A stretch of DNA of 47,513 nt from Prorocentrum cordatum (GCA_963575745.1 CAUYUJ010009757.1:310001-357513); one strand, 5' to 3'. Positions 37,490 to 46,780 are shown, numbered from the stretch's first letter. Numbers and translations are program-made. The notes: a model not told the origin generated them from the letters alone.

Positions 37490-38480
37490 GAGCGTCCAAG
37501 ATGGCCCAAGACAGCTCCAAGAGCGAACAGGCGAGAAAACACAAAACATTGATTTTACCTAGGTTTTGGAAGGATTTTGGCATCTTGGGGGGGTCCAAGA
37601 GGCGACTCGAGGCACTCTGGAGGGGCGGGGCTAATAAGGAACCCCCCCTTCTTTGATAGATCTCCTCCAAGATGGCCCAAAGAGCGCCCCGAAGGCTCCC
37701 AAGAGCGCCCCAAGAGCGCCTCAAGAGGGCCCCAAGAGACCCCAAGAGGCCCCCAAGAAGCCTCCAAGACGTTGCCAAGAGACCCCCAAGAGGCCCCAAG
37801 AGAGTCCAAGATGACCCAAGACGGCTCCAAGAGCGAAAAGGCGAGAAAACACAAAACATTGATTTTACCTAGGTTTTGGAAGGATTTTGGCCTCTTGGGG
37901 GGGTCCAAGAGGCGACTCGAGGCACTCTGGAGGGCCGGGGCTAATAAGCACCCCCCCCTTCTTTGATAGATCTCCTCCAAGATGGCCCAAAGAGCGCCCC
38001 GAAGGCTCCCAAGAGCGCCCCAAGAGCGCCTCAAGAGGGCCCCAAGAGACCCCAAGAGGCCCCCAAGAAGCCTCCAAGACGTTGCCAAGAGACCCCCAAG
38101 AGGCCCCAAGAGAGTCCAAGATGACCCAAGACGGCTCCAAGAGCGAAAAGGCGAGAAAGCAACAAACATTGATTTTACCTAGGTTTTGGAAGGATTTTGG
38201 CCTCTTGGGGCGCCCAAGAGGCGACTCGAGGCACTCTAGAGGGGCAGCGCTAATTGGGGAACCCCCCTTCTTTGATAGATCTCCTCCAAGATGGCCCCAA
38301 GAGCGCTTCGAAGGCTCCCAAGAGCGCCCCAAGAGCGCCCCAAGAGAGCCCCAAGAGGCCCCAAAAGGCCCCCATGAGGCCTCCAAGAGGCCCCCAAGAG
38401 ACCCCCAAGAGGCCACAAGAGGCCCCCCGAGATACGCAAGAGGCCCCCGGGACCGCCAAGAGGCCCCAAAGACGGCCCAA
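37490..38480. repeat. 310-bp tandem array, about three units
   Basis: GATTTTACCTAGGTTTTGGA starts at 37551, 37861 and 38171, exactly 310 bp apart. The first two units differ by only a few bases, while the third diverges in its right part. Each unit has an AT-richer segment and a long CCCCAAGAGGCC-type segment. Because 310 is not a multiple of three, a reading frame rotates each unit, so the long ORFs on both strands are not evidence of a protein. Confidence 0.95.
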
Positions 38481-38499
38481 GAGGCCCCCAAGCTCGCCA

Positions 38500-38700
38500 T
38501 TGTCCTCCTCCTCCTCCTCTTTTTCTTCCTGCTCCCTCCTCCCCCTCCCCCTCCTCCTCCTTCTCCTCCTCCTCCTCCTTTTCCTTTTCCTCCTTCTCGT
38601 CCTCCTCGTCCTCGCAGTCCTCCATCTCCTCCTCCTTATCTTCCCCCTCCTCCTCCTCCTGCTCCTCCTCCTGCTCCTCCTCTTCCTCCTCCTACTCCGA
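38500..38700. repeat. (CTC)n pyrimidine tract
   Basis: CTC/TCC with few purines, directly following the 310-bp array. Confidence 0.95.
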
Positions 38701-39259
38701 CGACGACGGCTCCTCCTACATCCTCCCCCTCTTGGGGCATATGGCGGCTCACCCCGCCCTTTGTTCTTCTGCATGCTCCCCCGCTTCCCTCATAACCTCC
38801 ACTCCCCTGGGACTCATTTCTGGACGGGCTGGTGGGGATACGCGAAGCGTCTAGAATTTGGGACCAACCCTGGGATAGCGTGCATCCTCGATAGGGATGC
38901 GTCCAAATAGCCCCCTTGGGGTGTATCCCCAGGCTTCCCGTCTCTTCTGAGCGGCCTCCTGTTTCGTCGAAGGTCGGGGATCGGGAGAGAAACAACGCTT
39001 GCGATCTCGAACCCCGACCCTCGAGCCTGGTCCCTCCCCTTCCAGCTCGCCAGAACCAGTGCATGGGCCACCTAAGACCCCCAGCAAGGCTCCAATCCCC
39101 ACGCTGCTCCGGAGCGGCGTGTCCGCCCACGTCCTCCCCCTCGCTCGGCGGCGAGCCCATGGGAAAAAGTGAGAGGGAGCAGGGTTTCCGAGAACCCCCT
39201 GGGTGGGTTCTCGGGAAGGGGTTCTCGCAAGGCCTGCTGGGGGGTCCCTCTGTCGCGTC
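38701..39259. other. No gene called
   Basis: Contains the 34-bp segment shared with 531-564. GTTCTCGGGAAGGGGTTCTCG near 39208 is a short direct repeat. ORFs lack recognisable domains. Confidence 0.4.
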
Positions 39260-39440
39260 TCCTCCTCCTCATCATTATCAGCATCATCATCATCATATTC
39301 GCCCTTCGTCTCCTCCTCCTTCTCGTCCTCCACCTCCTCCTCCTCCTCCTCCTCCTCCTCCTCCTCCTCCTCCCCCTTTTCCTCCTCCTCCTCCTCCTCC
39401 TCCTTCTCCTCGTCATCCTCCTTCTCCTCCTCGCCACCCT
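39260..39440. repeat. ATC patch and (CTC)n tract
   Basis: CATCATCATCATCAT near 39283 followed by long CTC/TCC runs. Confidence 0.95.
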
Positions 39441-39946
39441 CACCGCTGTCCTGCCTGTTCTCTCCATGCAACTCTCCTGCCCATGCTTCCGGACCGCCCT
39501 AACCTTCTGCCCCTTTTTCGATGGGATCCATGTGGGTCCCCCTGCATTGCGTAATGCTTCCATGAATTTCGATGAAGTATTCCGAACCTTCCGCGGAGGT
39601 CGGCAGGTATGGAAGGTGGAGGTGGAGCGGAAGCCCTCGTGCCTTCTGACAAGTTTGCTGTGTCTTCGGGGAAGGGTCAGAAGACTTCTCAGAAGGCTCG
39701 AGGCTCTCTGCGACTTCTGAGAAGGTTCGCCCCCTCTGCATCACCCCCTGCCCGCCGAACGGCCTCGGCTACACGCAAGGGTGACCCTGGGCAACAGTGA
39801 CCTTGGGTGCGCGGCTTCAGGGGGCCGCGAAGGGGGCAAAATCCATGCGCAACAACTGCTAGGATCGCATCGAGCTCAGCGACCTGGGGGCCCAAGGGTC
39901 CGAACATATCCATAACCGCCGCCTGCCGACGTGCCCGAAGGTAGAA
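39441..39946. other. No gene called
   Basis: CTTCTGAGAAGG/CTTCTCAGAAGG inverted words (39680-39730) give small hairpins. Otherwise no structure seen. Confidence 0.4.
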
Positions 39947-40159
39947 GCCTCCCAGATGGGGTCGGAATAGATGGGGTCGGAGGATCGCGCCGCATCGCCG
40001 ATACATCGGCGATGCATCGGCGATGCACCAGCGATGCATCGTCGACGTCGGGGATGCATCGGCGACGCCGACGTGAAGCAGATCGGGCTCCACATCGAGC
40101 CGCATCGGCGATGCGGCGCGATCCCCCGACCCCGTCTACCCCGACCCCATCTAGGAGGC
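39947..40159. mobile_element. R2-type foldback with 56-bp terminal inverted repeats
   Basis: Arm 39947-40002 (GCCTCCCAGATGGGGTCGG, GGATCGCGCCGCATCGCCG) matches the reverse complement of 40104-40159 at 51 of 56 positions by eye. All five differences are transitions. The 101-bp loop is filled with ATCGGCGATGCATCGGCGAT-type palindromic words, the R2 core. No ORF. It looks like a non-autonomous foldback element. Target-site duplications are not obvious. Confidence 0.75.
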
Positions 40160-40454
40160 CTAGCGAAGGTCGACCCGTCAATCCGTGGATCTGGCGCGCT
40201 AGCGAGAACGGCGCCATGTCTGGCATCCGTTCCCGCCCCGCTCCAGCGCGGCACCGTGCCCAGCTCCTCGGCCCGAGGGCGGGCAAAACCAGTCTTGCAC
40301 CGCACCGCTCCCAGGTCGAGGTTCGACGGCACCTCAGCGAACCCGCGCCAAAGGTCCCTCCGGCCAACGGTCGCTCTTACGCGCAGCCGATCCCCCCCGA
40401 CCCAGACATCCGACGCCTCGATTTGTTCGAGACACGGGCCCCCGACCTCCCGAC

Positions 40455-40560
40455 CGCTTCCCCGGGGCCGATTTCTCATCCCGATTCGTTTTCAGACGGT
40501 CCCGAGGCCCAGTGAGGGCCCCGAGAAAACAAAAACTACGAAAAAACACCGTCTCGATTG
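40455..40560 (+). repeat. R1 dispersed repeat, copy 5
   Basis: CCCGGGGCCGATTTCTCATC, CCGATTCGTTTTCAGACGGT and CCCGAGGCCCAGTGAGGGCC are followed by a diverged A-rich end. Confidence 0.8.
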
Positions 40561-40587
40561 TCTCGAGCTCCCCAGACTCCGAGACGC

Positions 40588-40755
40588 TATTTTTTCACAA
40601 CATCGACCCCGAGAGGTCTCGACCCCTTCCCCAGGACTGGTGTCTCGTCCCGGATCGTTTTGTTGACGGTCCTGAGGCCCAGCGAGGGCCATTAGAGGCC
40701 GAGAAGAGCGAAAAACCTCCCGTCGTTTTTGTTTGTCCAGACTCGGGGGGAGAGC
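40588..40755 (+). repeat. R1 dispersed repeat, copy 6
   Basis: TTTTTTCACAACATCGACCC, GAGAGGTCTCGACCCCTTCC, CAGGACTGGTGTCTCGTCCC, GGATCGTTTTGTTGACGGTC, CTGAGGCCCAGCGAGGGCC and CGAAAAACCTCCCGTCG. Close to copy 2 throughout. Confidence 0.9.
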
Positions 40756-40884
40756 ATGCTGCTTCGCATGACATTGGCGCCAGTGAGGGCAATAGTGGAT
40801 TGGATCCGTAAGTGGATCAGCCTGGCTCTTTGATGCTGGAAGCTATGCTGCTTCTCTGAGTTGTGGGTCGGCTCATGATGCCGG
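40756..40884. other. Spacer between R1 copies
   Basis: Unremarkable. CATGCTGCTTCGCATGACAT near 40755 and GGCTCATGATGCCGGCCC near 40870 are locally palindromic. Confidence 0.4.
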
Positions 40885-41030
40885 CCCCTGCCCACCCCGT
40901 CCCCCTCCCCAGGGACTTCGCATCCCCGGATCGTTTTTTGACAGTCCTGAGCCCCAGCGAGGGCCACCAGAGGCCGAGAATAGCGAAAAACCTCCCGTCG
41001 TGATTGTAACCTGACTCGAGGGGGTCTGGA
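40885..41030 (+). repeat. R1 dispersed repeat, copy 7
   Basis: CCCTCCCCAGGGACTTCGCA, CCCGGATCGTTTTTTGACAG, CCCCAGCGAGGGCCACCAGA, GGCCGAGAATAGCGAAAAAC and CCTCCCGTCGTGATTG, ending in CTCGAGGGGGTCTGGACC. Confidence 0.9.
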
Positions 41031-41040
41031 CCAAAGGTCC

Positions 41041-41212
41041 CTCCAGCGTTAGGTCGGCCCTGTCCCCCTACAGGTGGATTTTCGACGAAAAAATAAAGAG
41101 TACCCTACACATGCTCAAAAATGATCAAAAAAACAAAAAATCGTCCCCTGATATTTTCTGACTATTTTTGAATCTTCCCGTGTAGAGGGACAGGCCCGAC
41201 TTAACTCCAGCG
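41041..41212. mobile_element. MITE, 156 bp, 24-bp TIRs, 8-bp target duplication
   Basis: Element 41049-41204 starts TTAGGTCGGCCCTGTCCCCC and ends with the near reverse complement (GAGGGACAGGCCCGACTTAA). The inverted repeats are about 24 bp with three or four mismatches. Both sides carry CTCCAGCG (41041-41048 and 41205-41212), a perfect 8-bp duplication. The interior is A/T-rich, unlike its surroundings, and has no ORF, so it is non-autonomous. An 8-bp duplication is typical of hAT-superfamily transposases among others. A paralogous uninterrupted site lies at 40348-40400. Confidence 0.9.
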
Positions 41213-41347
41213 AAAGGTCGCGCTCACGCGCAGCCGACCCCCCCGCCGCCCGCGCCGCGCCCACGGGGCCGCGCCTCCGCCTCGGCCAGCGGGGCCTCGG
41301 AGGCAGGCTCGGGCTCGGGAGGCGGCGTCAGCCGCGCCTTGAGCTCC

Positions 41348-41460
41348 TGCGCCGAGGCCAGCGCCCCAGCCTGCGGCGCACTCCTCCTCCTCCTCCTCCT
41401 CCTCCTCCTCCTCCTCCTCCTCCTCCTCCTCCTCCTCCTGCCCCTCCTCCTCCTCCTCCA
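41348..41460. repeat. CTC tract with a linked GC module
   Basis: GCGCCGAGGCCAGCGCCC then AGCCTGCGGCGCACTC directly precedes about 60 bases of CTC. The same module occurs at 46745-46780 next to another CTC tract. Confidence 0.85.
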
Positions 41461-41562
41461 GCCGCCGTCCCTGCCCGAGAGATTCGCAGGCGGCGCCAGA
41501 GACCCCCCCGCGGACAGCAGAGGGGGGCGCTCAGCCATGGGAGCTGAGCTCTGTGGCCGAGG

Positions 41563-42470
41563 ATGCTACGCCTGATCGGTTGGAACCCGCAGTCGGCCAC
41601 GGGAATGAGGTTGGAGGGGATTCTCACAGTGTGTGCAGCGATCGATGTTATGCTCTTCGCAGGCACACAAGCATGCAGTCGACGTGCGCAGGCCCCACTC
41701 CAGAGACATGTCATGGGCAAGCTCGTGGTGGAGGCAGAGTACAGCCCTGGGCAGTTGACGAACAAAAGCACGGGCTGTGCAATTGCACTTGGACGAGGAT
41801 TTCAGCAGTCCCACATCAGACAGATTTGGGGCAGCCCTGATCAAGCATGGGGACGAGCACTCGGCTTGAGGGTCAAAAAGCAACATCTTGATTATTGTTT
41901 CATCGTCATCTACCTCCCCCCCCCCAGCCGAAGGGCAGGAACGACGTGGGCCACTACCTCACCACCGTGCGCACCCTCGCCACGTGGCTGGACCGAATAC
42001 TGGATTCGCTCCCACATCGTTGTTGTCCAATAGTATACACAGATGCGAACGATGGCATTGGTCTATGCAGATATACTACGGAATGGCAAACATGTGAGGA
42101 GAACGTAGTGGAGAACACAGCCCGTGAGTCACGTAGAGGCGGTGCTGGAGAAGCACTCAGACGAATCGCTGCCAGGCATCATATGTTCGCTTACAACACT
42201 CGAGGGCGGCGAGGGCACACTTTTTTTCAGAGGGAGAGAGAGGAAACAACCTCATATAATATATCTTTACGCCGTGGGGATACGCAGAGCAGATCAATAG
42301 ATGCCACACTCTTCGACGACTGGGGGCACAACTCCAAGCTTACCGAGGGAAACCCCCGCTCGATCACCTACCTCTCTTGCTTGAACTCAACGTATCAAAG
42401 GATCCCACGGTCGCTCGCCCACATCGAGAACCGTACTTCGACAACGACAAGCTACTGGATGCATTGAAGG
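41563..42470 (+). pseudogene. LINE endonuclease domain
   Basis: Three frames read in order. Frame one gives MLRLIGWNPQSATGMRLEG (N-motif region), IDVMLFAGTQ and RALGLRVKKQHLDYCFIVIY. The frame changes in a C10 run at 41916-41925. Frame two gives VGHYLTTVRTLATWLDRILD and PIVYTDANDGIGL (Asp/Asn pair of the exonuclease-endonuclease-phosphatase fold), then FAYNTRGRRGHTFFQ. The third frame gives LDHLPLLLELNVSKDP, matching the C-terminal catalytic Asp-His motif at 42362-42367. Motifs needed for catalysis are thus present but split. Confidence 0.8.
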
Positions 42471-42506
42471 GCGAGGGGGGCGGCAAGGCATCTTTTTCTT
42501 ATTCGT

Positions 42507-42872
42507 GTGGAACGTATCTTAGAGGAGCAAATGGAATCATGGCTACCTCTTCTGGACAGTGGCACCCCAGATGCTTTCTTTGCTTATCTTGATAAGGTAC
42601 TGGTGAGAGCTGGACTCGATTTATTTCGTGAGCAGGCTGACCCAGTTCGTCAAGAACAAAATCAACAGCGCCGCGAACTCCTTAGACGGCGAGCCGAACT
42701 GAGGGAAAAAAAGAGTGAGGACCATGCGGACATGCACGGCATTGACACACAGCTGAAGGCCCTCTCTCAGACCCTCAAACTAAGTCGCCGTCGGGAGAAT
42801 TTGGTGCGAAGAACCAGATCCAAGAGGATATCGAGACAGCGTGGGAACAGAGAAAGGCAGCACTGGCAATGA
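42507..42872 (+). CDS. LINE linker region, basic helical
   Basis: 121 codons with PLLDSGTPDAFFAYLDKVLV and a long charged helix (RREL, ELREKKSEDHADMHGID). Typical of the segment joining endonuclease and RT in this type of element. Followed in another frame by an ORF (42869-43300) with the Pro-rich stretch VEVPPPAPPEAVFPGPPHPP. Confidence 0.6.
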   Translation: MERILEEQMESWLPLLDSGTPDAFFAYLDKVLVRAGLDLFREQADPVRQEQNQQRRELLRRRAELREKKSEDHADMHGIDTQLKALSQTLKLSRRRENLVRRTRSKRISRQRGNRERQHWQ

Positions 42873-43179
42873 GGCTTTCGCGCCAGGCAGTCAGGTGCCG
42901 CTGTGGTCCAAAAAAGCGAGACCTCATATTAATTCGTACGAGCATGCCCAGCCGTGACGAATGGCTTCAGGTTTGGACCCTTCCAGGACGACAAGGAGGT
43001 ATGTCAGTAGTCGAAGTTCCTCCTCCTGCACCCCCTGAAGCTGTTTTTCCAGGTCCGCCCCACCCGCCCACCCCCGACGTGATCAACATGGCCCAGGAGG
43101 GTTACGAAAGAGTCCAGGAGGCGATCCAGAAGGCCCCAAGAAGAAGAGGAGTCCCGAAAAACACCCCACCCGTGGAATT

Positions 43180-44776
43180 GTGGCAGATTTTATGCGTCCG
43201 AAGAAAAAACTCGTTTGGCAACGTCTGGGTCTCGGAGCTTCAGACAATATTCCAGATATGCAGATTTTTGAAGAAGCGTTGCTGGAAGGCTTTAGAATGA
43301 TACGGAACCTCGATTTGACTCCATCCCAATGGCATCACAGCAATGGAGTTGCACTGCGTAAGAGCACAGCTCACGGCCCCAAGGGCAAGAGATCGTGCAT
43401 CTTTTCCCAGCTTTAGGGAAGTCTTTCTACGCCGGCCTGCCGCACGTTCCCGCCGATGAGTTTGACTTCGGCTTTGTCAAGTGGAGACGCCGAGAAGCGC
43501 CATACTTGCTGCACAAGCCACCGCATGGAGGCTCACAAGAGCAGGCAGAAGTTTCGCTGCGGGCTTCAAGGATTTGTCAAACGCCTTCGGGACGGGGGAC
43601 TGGAGGGAGCTCGACAAGACGGTGGGGATATTCGCCTCGACGATCGATGACATCGCACTGCGGAAACAAAGGTATCGAGAAACGCGAGTTAAACTACCGA
43701 CCAACGATGACGAGGAGGACTTATGGGAGACCCGTATGTGGTGAAATTCTTCTTGGGAGCATTCCGAAGGCCAGTAAAACGATGGATGCAGCTAGATCAA
43801 CACCCCACCTCCTCAGACCTACAAGCGACTTTAAGATTGCCAGGAACAGGCGAGGACAGACCTCAGCCTTTTAAATACGCAGACGACTTGCTGAAGTTCA
43901 CGCTCGCACACGATGTTCAGCCCGTCTCCGATTTTCCAGGTGCTCAAGCGCTCAGACGAGATCCTCGATGAGCCCCTGGAGACCATGGGCTATACGCAAA
44001 ACCTCGACAAACAAGTTTTTCTGTTCCATGTGGGAGGGGAGGGTTCTCTGAAGTGTAGACGATGGATACGAGCAAATGTAGGCAGGGAGCTCGGGGGCAG
44101 TCTCCAAGAGGAAGCTCGATACTTAGGCCCGCATATCAACCTATCCTGCACGTCATCCTCGGAAGTTCAGAGGCGTCTAGAAGCAGCTTCAAATGGGTTC
44201 TACAACATGGGAGGCTTCAGGGGGCTCTCGGTCCCGTGGAAATGGTCACGCACAGTGTTTGTCGGCATGGTCCAGAATGCTATGCTGAGCGGCCTTGAGG
44301 CGCTCGACATTTCAGATGTACAGTACCACAGAATGGACTCGCGACTTGCTCAGCTTGCCCGCGTCCCTCTCCAAGGACGAGGAACGAAGGAGGAGGTCAT
44401 CTCAGGGCAGGGGGAGGAGGTTCATAAGAAGATCCGCACATGGACGAACGACCAGGTTTTGAAGTTTTGGAAGATCGCCCGTTGCGAGATCGAAATGCGA
44501 GTACGACGACTTCAATGGTATCAGGACTGGAGTAAACACCCAAAGGAAAATGCCCATGCGCTCTGCTCTCTGTTCGGTACGATCGGGTTTGAACAAGGGA
44601 ATGGGGCCCACCCATGCCAACCGACGGTCTACCCAAGGCTGTCGAGACATGCTTCTCCCTGGGCCAAACGCGTTCAGGACGACTTCCGTGTGGCGGTCGC
44701 TCAGATGGAGTCTGATCTGCTGCTGCACCTCGCCGACAACCCTCTGGAGTTCTTGGACCCACAAGTGGCTAAATAA
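43180..44776 (+). pseudogene. LINE reverse transcriptase domain with YADD
   Basis: The segment starts in frame with GLGASDNIPDMQIFEEALLE and DLTPSQWHHSNGVALRK, then LVHLFPALGK-like sequence. Motif A reads RSFAAGFKDLSNAFGTGDW (near 43545). Another frame gives MGDPYVVKFFLGAFRRPVKR and FKYADDLLKF with catalytic Asp codons at 43882-43887. The thumb and C-terminal half is one intact ORF (43913-44776): MGYTQNLDKQVFLFHVGGE, EARYLGPHINLSCTSSSEVQ, GFYNMGGFRGLSVPWKWSRT and VQNAMLSGLEALDISDVQY. All core motifs survive, though in three frames. Confidence 0.85.
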
Positions 44777-44884
44777 TTCCGTCGGCTTCATTTTACCGAG
44801 TTGCGAGTACGCGAGCTCCGCGCAGCCCCCCCCCGAATATGCACCAGAAGCGCCTGATGGGGAGGAAGAGGCGCCACCTCTACC

Positions 44885-45200
44885 GTGGAAGTGCGAATGG
44901 CCCGACGGGGAAACAACATGTCCTGCTGCCTTTCGTACAAGCGGGACTTACTAGAGCATATTCGACATCGACACAGCGTTCGAAACCTCGGCCATCTACT
45001 ATCGCCTACCAATGTATGTATCTATTGTTGTCGTTCGTTCGCATCCAGGATCATTGCTGGTCGCCACTTATCGCAATCGGTCACAAAAAAACATATGCAG
45101 TACCAGGGGGCCTGCGAAATTCTACGATGTCCAAGCGCCGACGAGTTTAGCATGCACGATATGCGAGTTCGAGGGATCCGACCTTGCCGACCTCTGTAGC
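44885..45200 (+). pseudogene. LINE Cys/His-rich segment
   Basis: Combining frames gives a C2H2-like series: a CEWPDG-type start, RDLLEHIRHRHS, NVCIYCCRSFASRIIAGRHL and ACTICEFEGSDLADLCSHIA followed by QHLPERLTPL. Spacing fits zinc-finger nucleic-acid binding near the C-terminus of such polyproteins. Frameshifted at least twice. Confidence 0.65.
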
Positions 45201-45385
45201 CATATTGCCCAGCATCTTCCCGAGCGGCTGACCCCACTTGACCGTGACAACGAGCACGGCCGACGTAGCGATGCCAGGATGGATGAAGCAGCTGCACGAG
45301 AGCCCACCCTTGGCAGGGCCACCCGCCTCCAAGAAGCCGCACACGGGGGGGGGGCAAGTCGGAGGACGACAAGAAGCTGCTCTAC

Positions 45386-45961
45386 GTGCTGGCGCGCCTG
45401 GTCCTGGCCGACAGCCGCGCCATCGCAGAAGTCATCGGCACGGTCTTCACCACGTTCGAGGTCGCCGACGGCGACGACGGCATGCCAACGGCCCTCCGCG
45501 AGGCGGGCAAGCGCTACGACGCGCAGAGCAAGGACTGGAAGGAGAAGCAGGCCCAGGGGCAGAGCATCGACTGGGGCTCGAGGGGCCCACCACACGTCCA
45601 GATCTTTTCCGCGGGTGTCTTCTGGGCCGTGAACAAGTTCGAGGGCGATCTGCAGAAGGGGTGGCGCGAGTTCTGGGACGCCGTGATCACGAAGTCCACC
45701 CCGCAGCAGTTGTCGGAGCTGGTCCTTCATTTCCGATGGCGCCGGAACAAGGGCAAGAACGATAATGCAGACGTGCCGAAGGGGAGGATCATCTGGGCGT
45801 TGGATCCGCATCACGAGCACGCGAACAACCTGCGCCAGCTGATCCTGAAGTCGATGACGGCACTCAATGGAGTGCGCAAAACAGGAGCCGCTCCCCGAGG
45901 CCCGCTCGAGAGGGAGGTCGCTCGTACTATCGAGGCCCAGGGCAAAGGGAAGTTGTTCTGA
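45386..45961 (+). CDS. LINE C-terminal domain, intact 191-codon ORF
   Basis: The frame is open upstream of the annotated ATG (KSEDDKKLLYV precedes MLARLVLADSRAIAEVIGTV), so it is the end of a longer chain. It contains REAGKRYDAQSKDWKEKQAQ, FSAGVFWAVNKFEGDLQKGW, LVLHFRWRRNKGKNDNADV, PKGRIIWALDPHHEHANNLR and RTIEAQGKGKLF then TGA. This final domain of unknown activity regularly ends dinoflagellate LINE polyproteins, from memory. It is unbroken here. Confidence 0.7.
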   Translation: MLARLVLADSRAIAEVIGTVFTTFEVADGDDGMPTALREAGKRYDAQSKDWKEKQAQGQSIDWGSRGPPHVQIFSAGVFWAVNKFEGDLQKGWREFWDAVITKSTPQQLSELVLHFRWRRNKGKNDNADVPKGRIIWALDPHHEHANNLRQLILKSMTALNGVRKTGAAPRGPLEREVARTIEAQGKGKLF

Positions 45962-46669
45962 GTGAGGGCAGCGCAGTGAGGGGGAGTTCAGATTTTGCCT
46001 GGGGGGGTGCTGAAGAGCATTTTTTGTCCTAGGGGCTCGGATGGTGGTTCCCGTTCCTTTGGAGGCCGAATCCAGATCTACAGATATCCTCAGCCACCAC
46101 CCCCATACTATAATAAGCATGAACTCCGAGCATACGCGTTTTAGTGTAGCAGCATCGGTAAATATTGCAACCAGTATGGTTGCAGCAGCGTCTAGCCAGC
46201 AGTTTAGCGATTACGATCGTGGGCGGGGGGGTGGGACTACGGCTGGGCGGGACGACTCGAGTAGACGACGGGCGACCCCTCCGATTTCGAGAGGAGCGAG
46301 CTCGACCGTGTGGTCCACTAGTGTTAGGTATCAAGAGCTTTTGAGGAGCGGGAGGCTCCCAAGGCCACGAATCCCTGGGGGGCAGGCCCCCACTGTCCCC
46401 ACCGTCACCCTCCCCCCTCGTCCTCCGAGGGGGGGTGGGCGGGGTGCGCGCCTCGGACCCCTGAGGGCGCCCTCCAGGGATGCGTGCCCGTAGTGAGGGT
46501 TGCCCTTATAGGGGCAGTGCGCTCTGTGGGCGAGAGCACAGAGCTCGCGTCCAGAGGCTGATCGGCGTTCAAACGAAATGCCCCCCAGAGTCCGCATGGT
46601 TTTTCTGTTCAGTACGCCTGACCACAGCCTTGCACCAGGACTCCACGGGCGATTGCTTGCTTGCTTGCT
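45962..46669. other. No gene called
   Basis: Presumed 3' flank of the LINE. GAGTGAGGGCAGCGCAGTGAGGGGG follows the stop immediately. Near 46370-46450 G/C blocks (GGGGGGCAGGCCCCC, CCCCCCTCGTCCTCCGAGGGGGG) form hairpins. No ORF of note. Confidence 0.4.
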
Positions 46670-46780
46670 CCTCCTCCTCCTCCTCTTCCTCCTCCTCCTC
46701 CTTCCCCTCCTCCTCCTCCTCCTCCTCCTCCTCCTCCTCCTCCTCGCGCCGAGGCCAGCGCCCGAGCCTGCGGCGCACTC
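46655..46780. repeat. (GCTT)3, CTC tract and shared GC module
   Basis: GCTTGCTTGCTTGCTCCTCC leads into about 75 bases of CTC, then the module GCGCCGAGGCCAGCGCCC plus AGCCTGCGGCGCACTC as at 41348. Here the module lies after the CTC tract instead of before it. Confidence 0.85.

Larger units (their letters stand above)
41563..45961 (+). mobile_element. LINE-type retroelement, endonuclease to C-terminal domain, frameshifted
   Basis: The ordered domains are AP-type endonuclease (41563-42470), a basic linker ORF (42507-42872), RT (43180-44776), a Cys/His segment (44885-45200) and a C-terminal ORF (45386-45961). At least six frame changes separate them, so this copy cannot encode one polyprotein unless some breaks are sequencing errors or introns. 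No poly(A) tail, TSD or clear element edge was found. Domain order and wording fit dinoflagellate LINEs as I remember them. Confidence 0.85.

Noticed and set aside
37577-38795. ORFs of 130-300 codons on both strands over the 310-bp array
   Set aside because: The unit length is not a multiple of three, composition is repeat-driven, and both strands are open equally.
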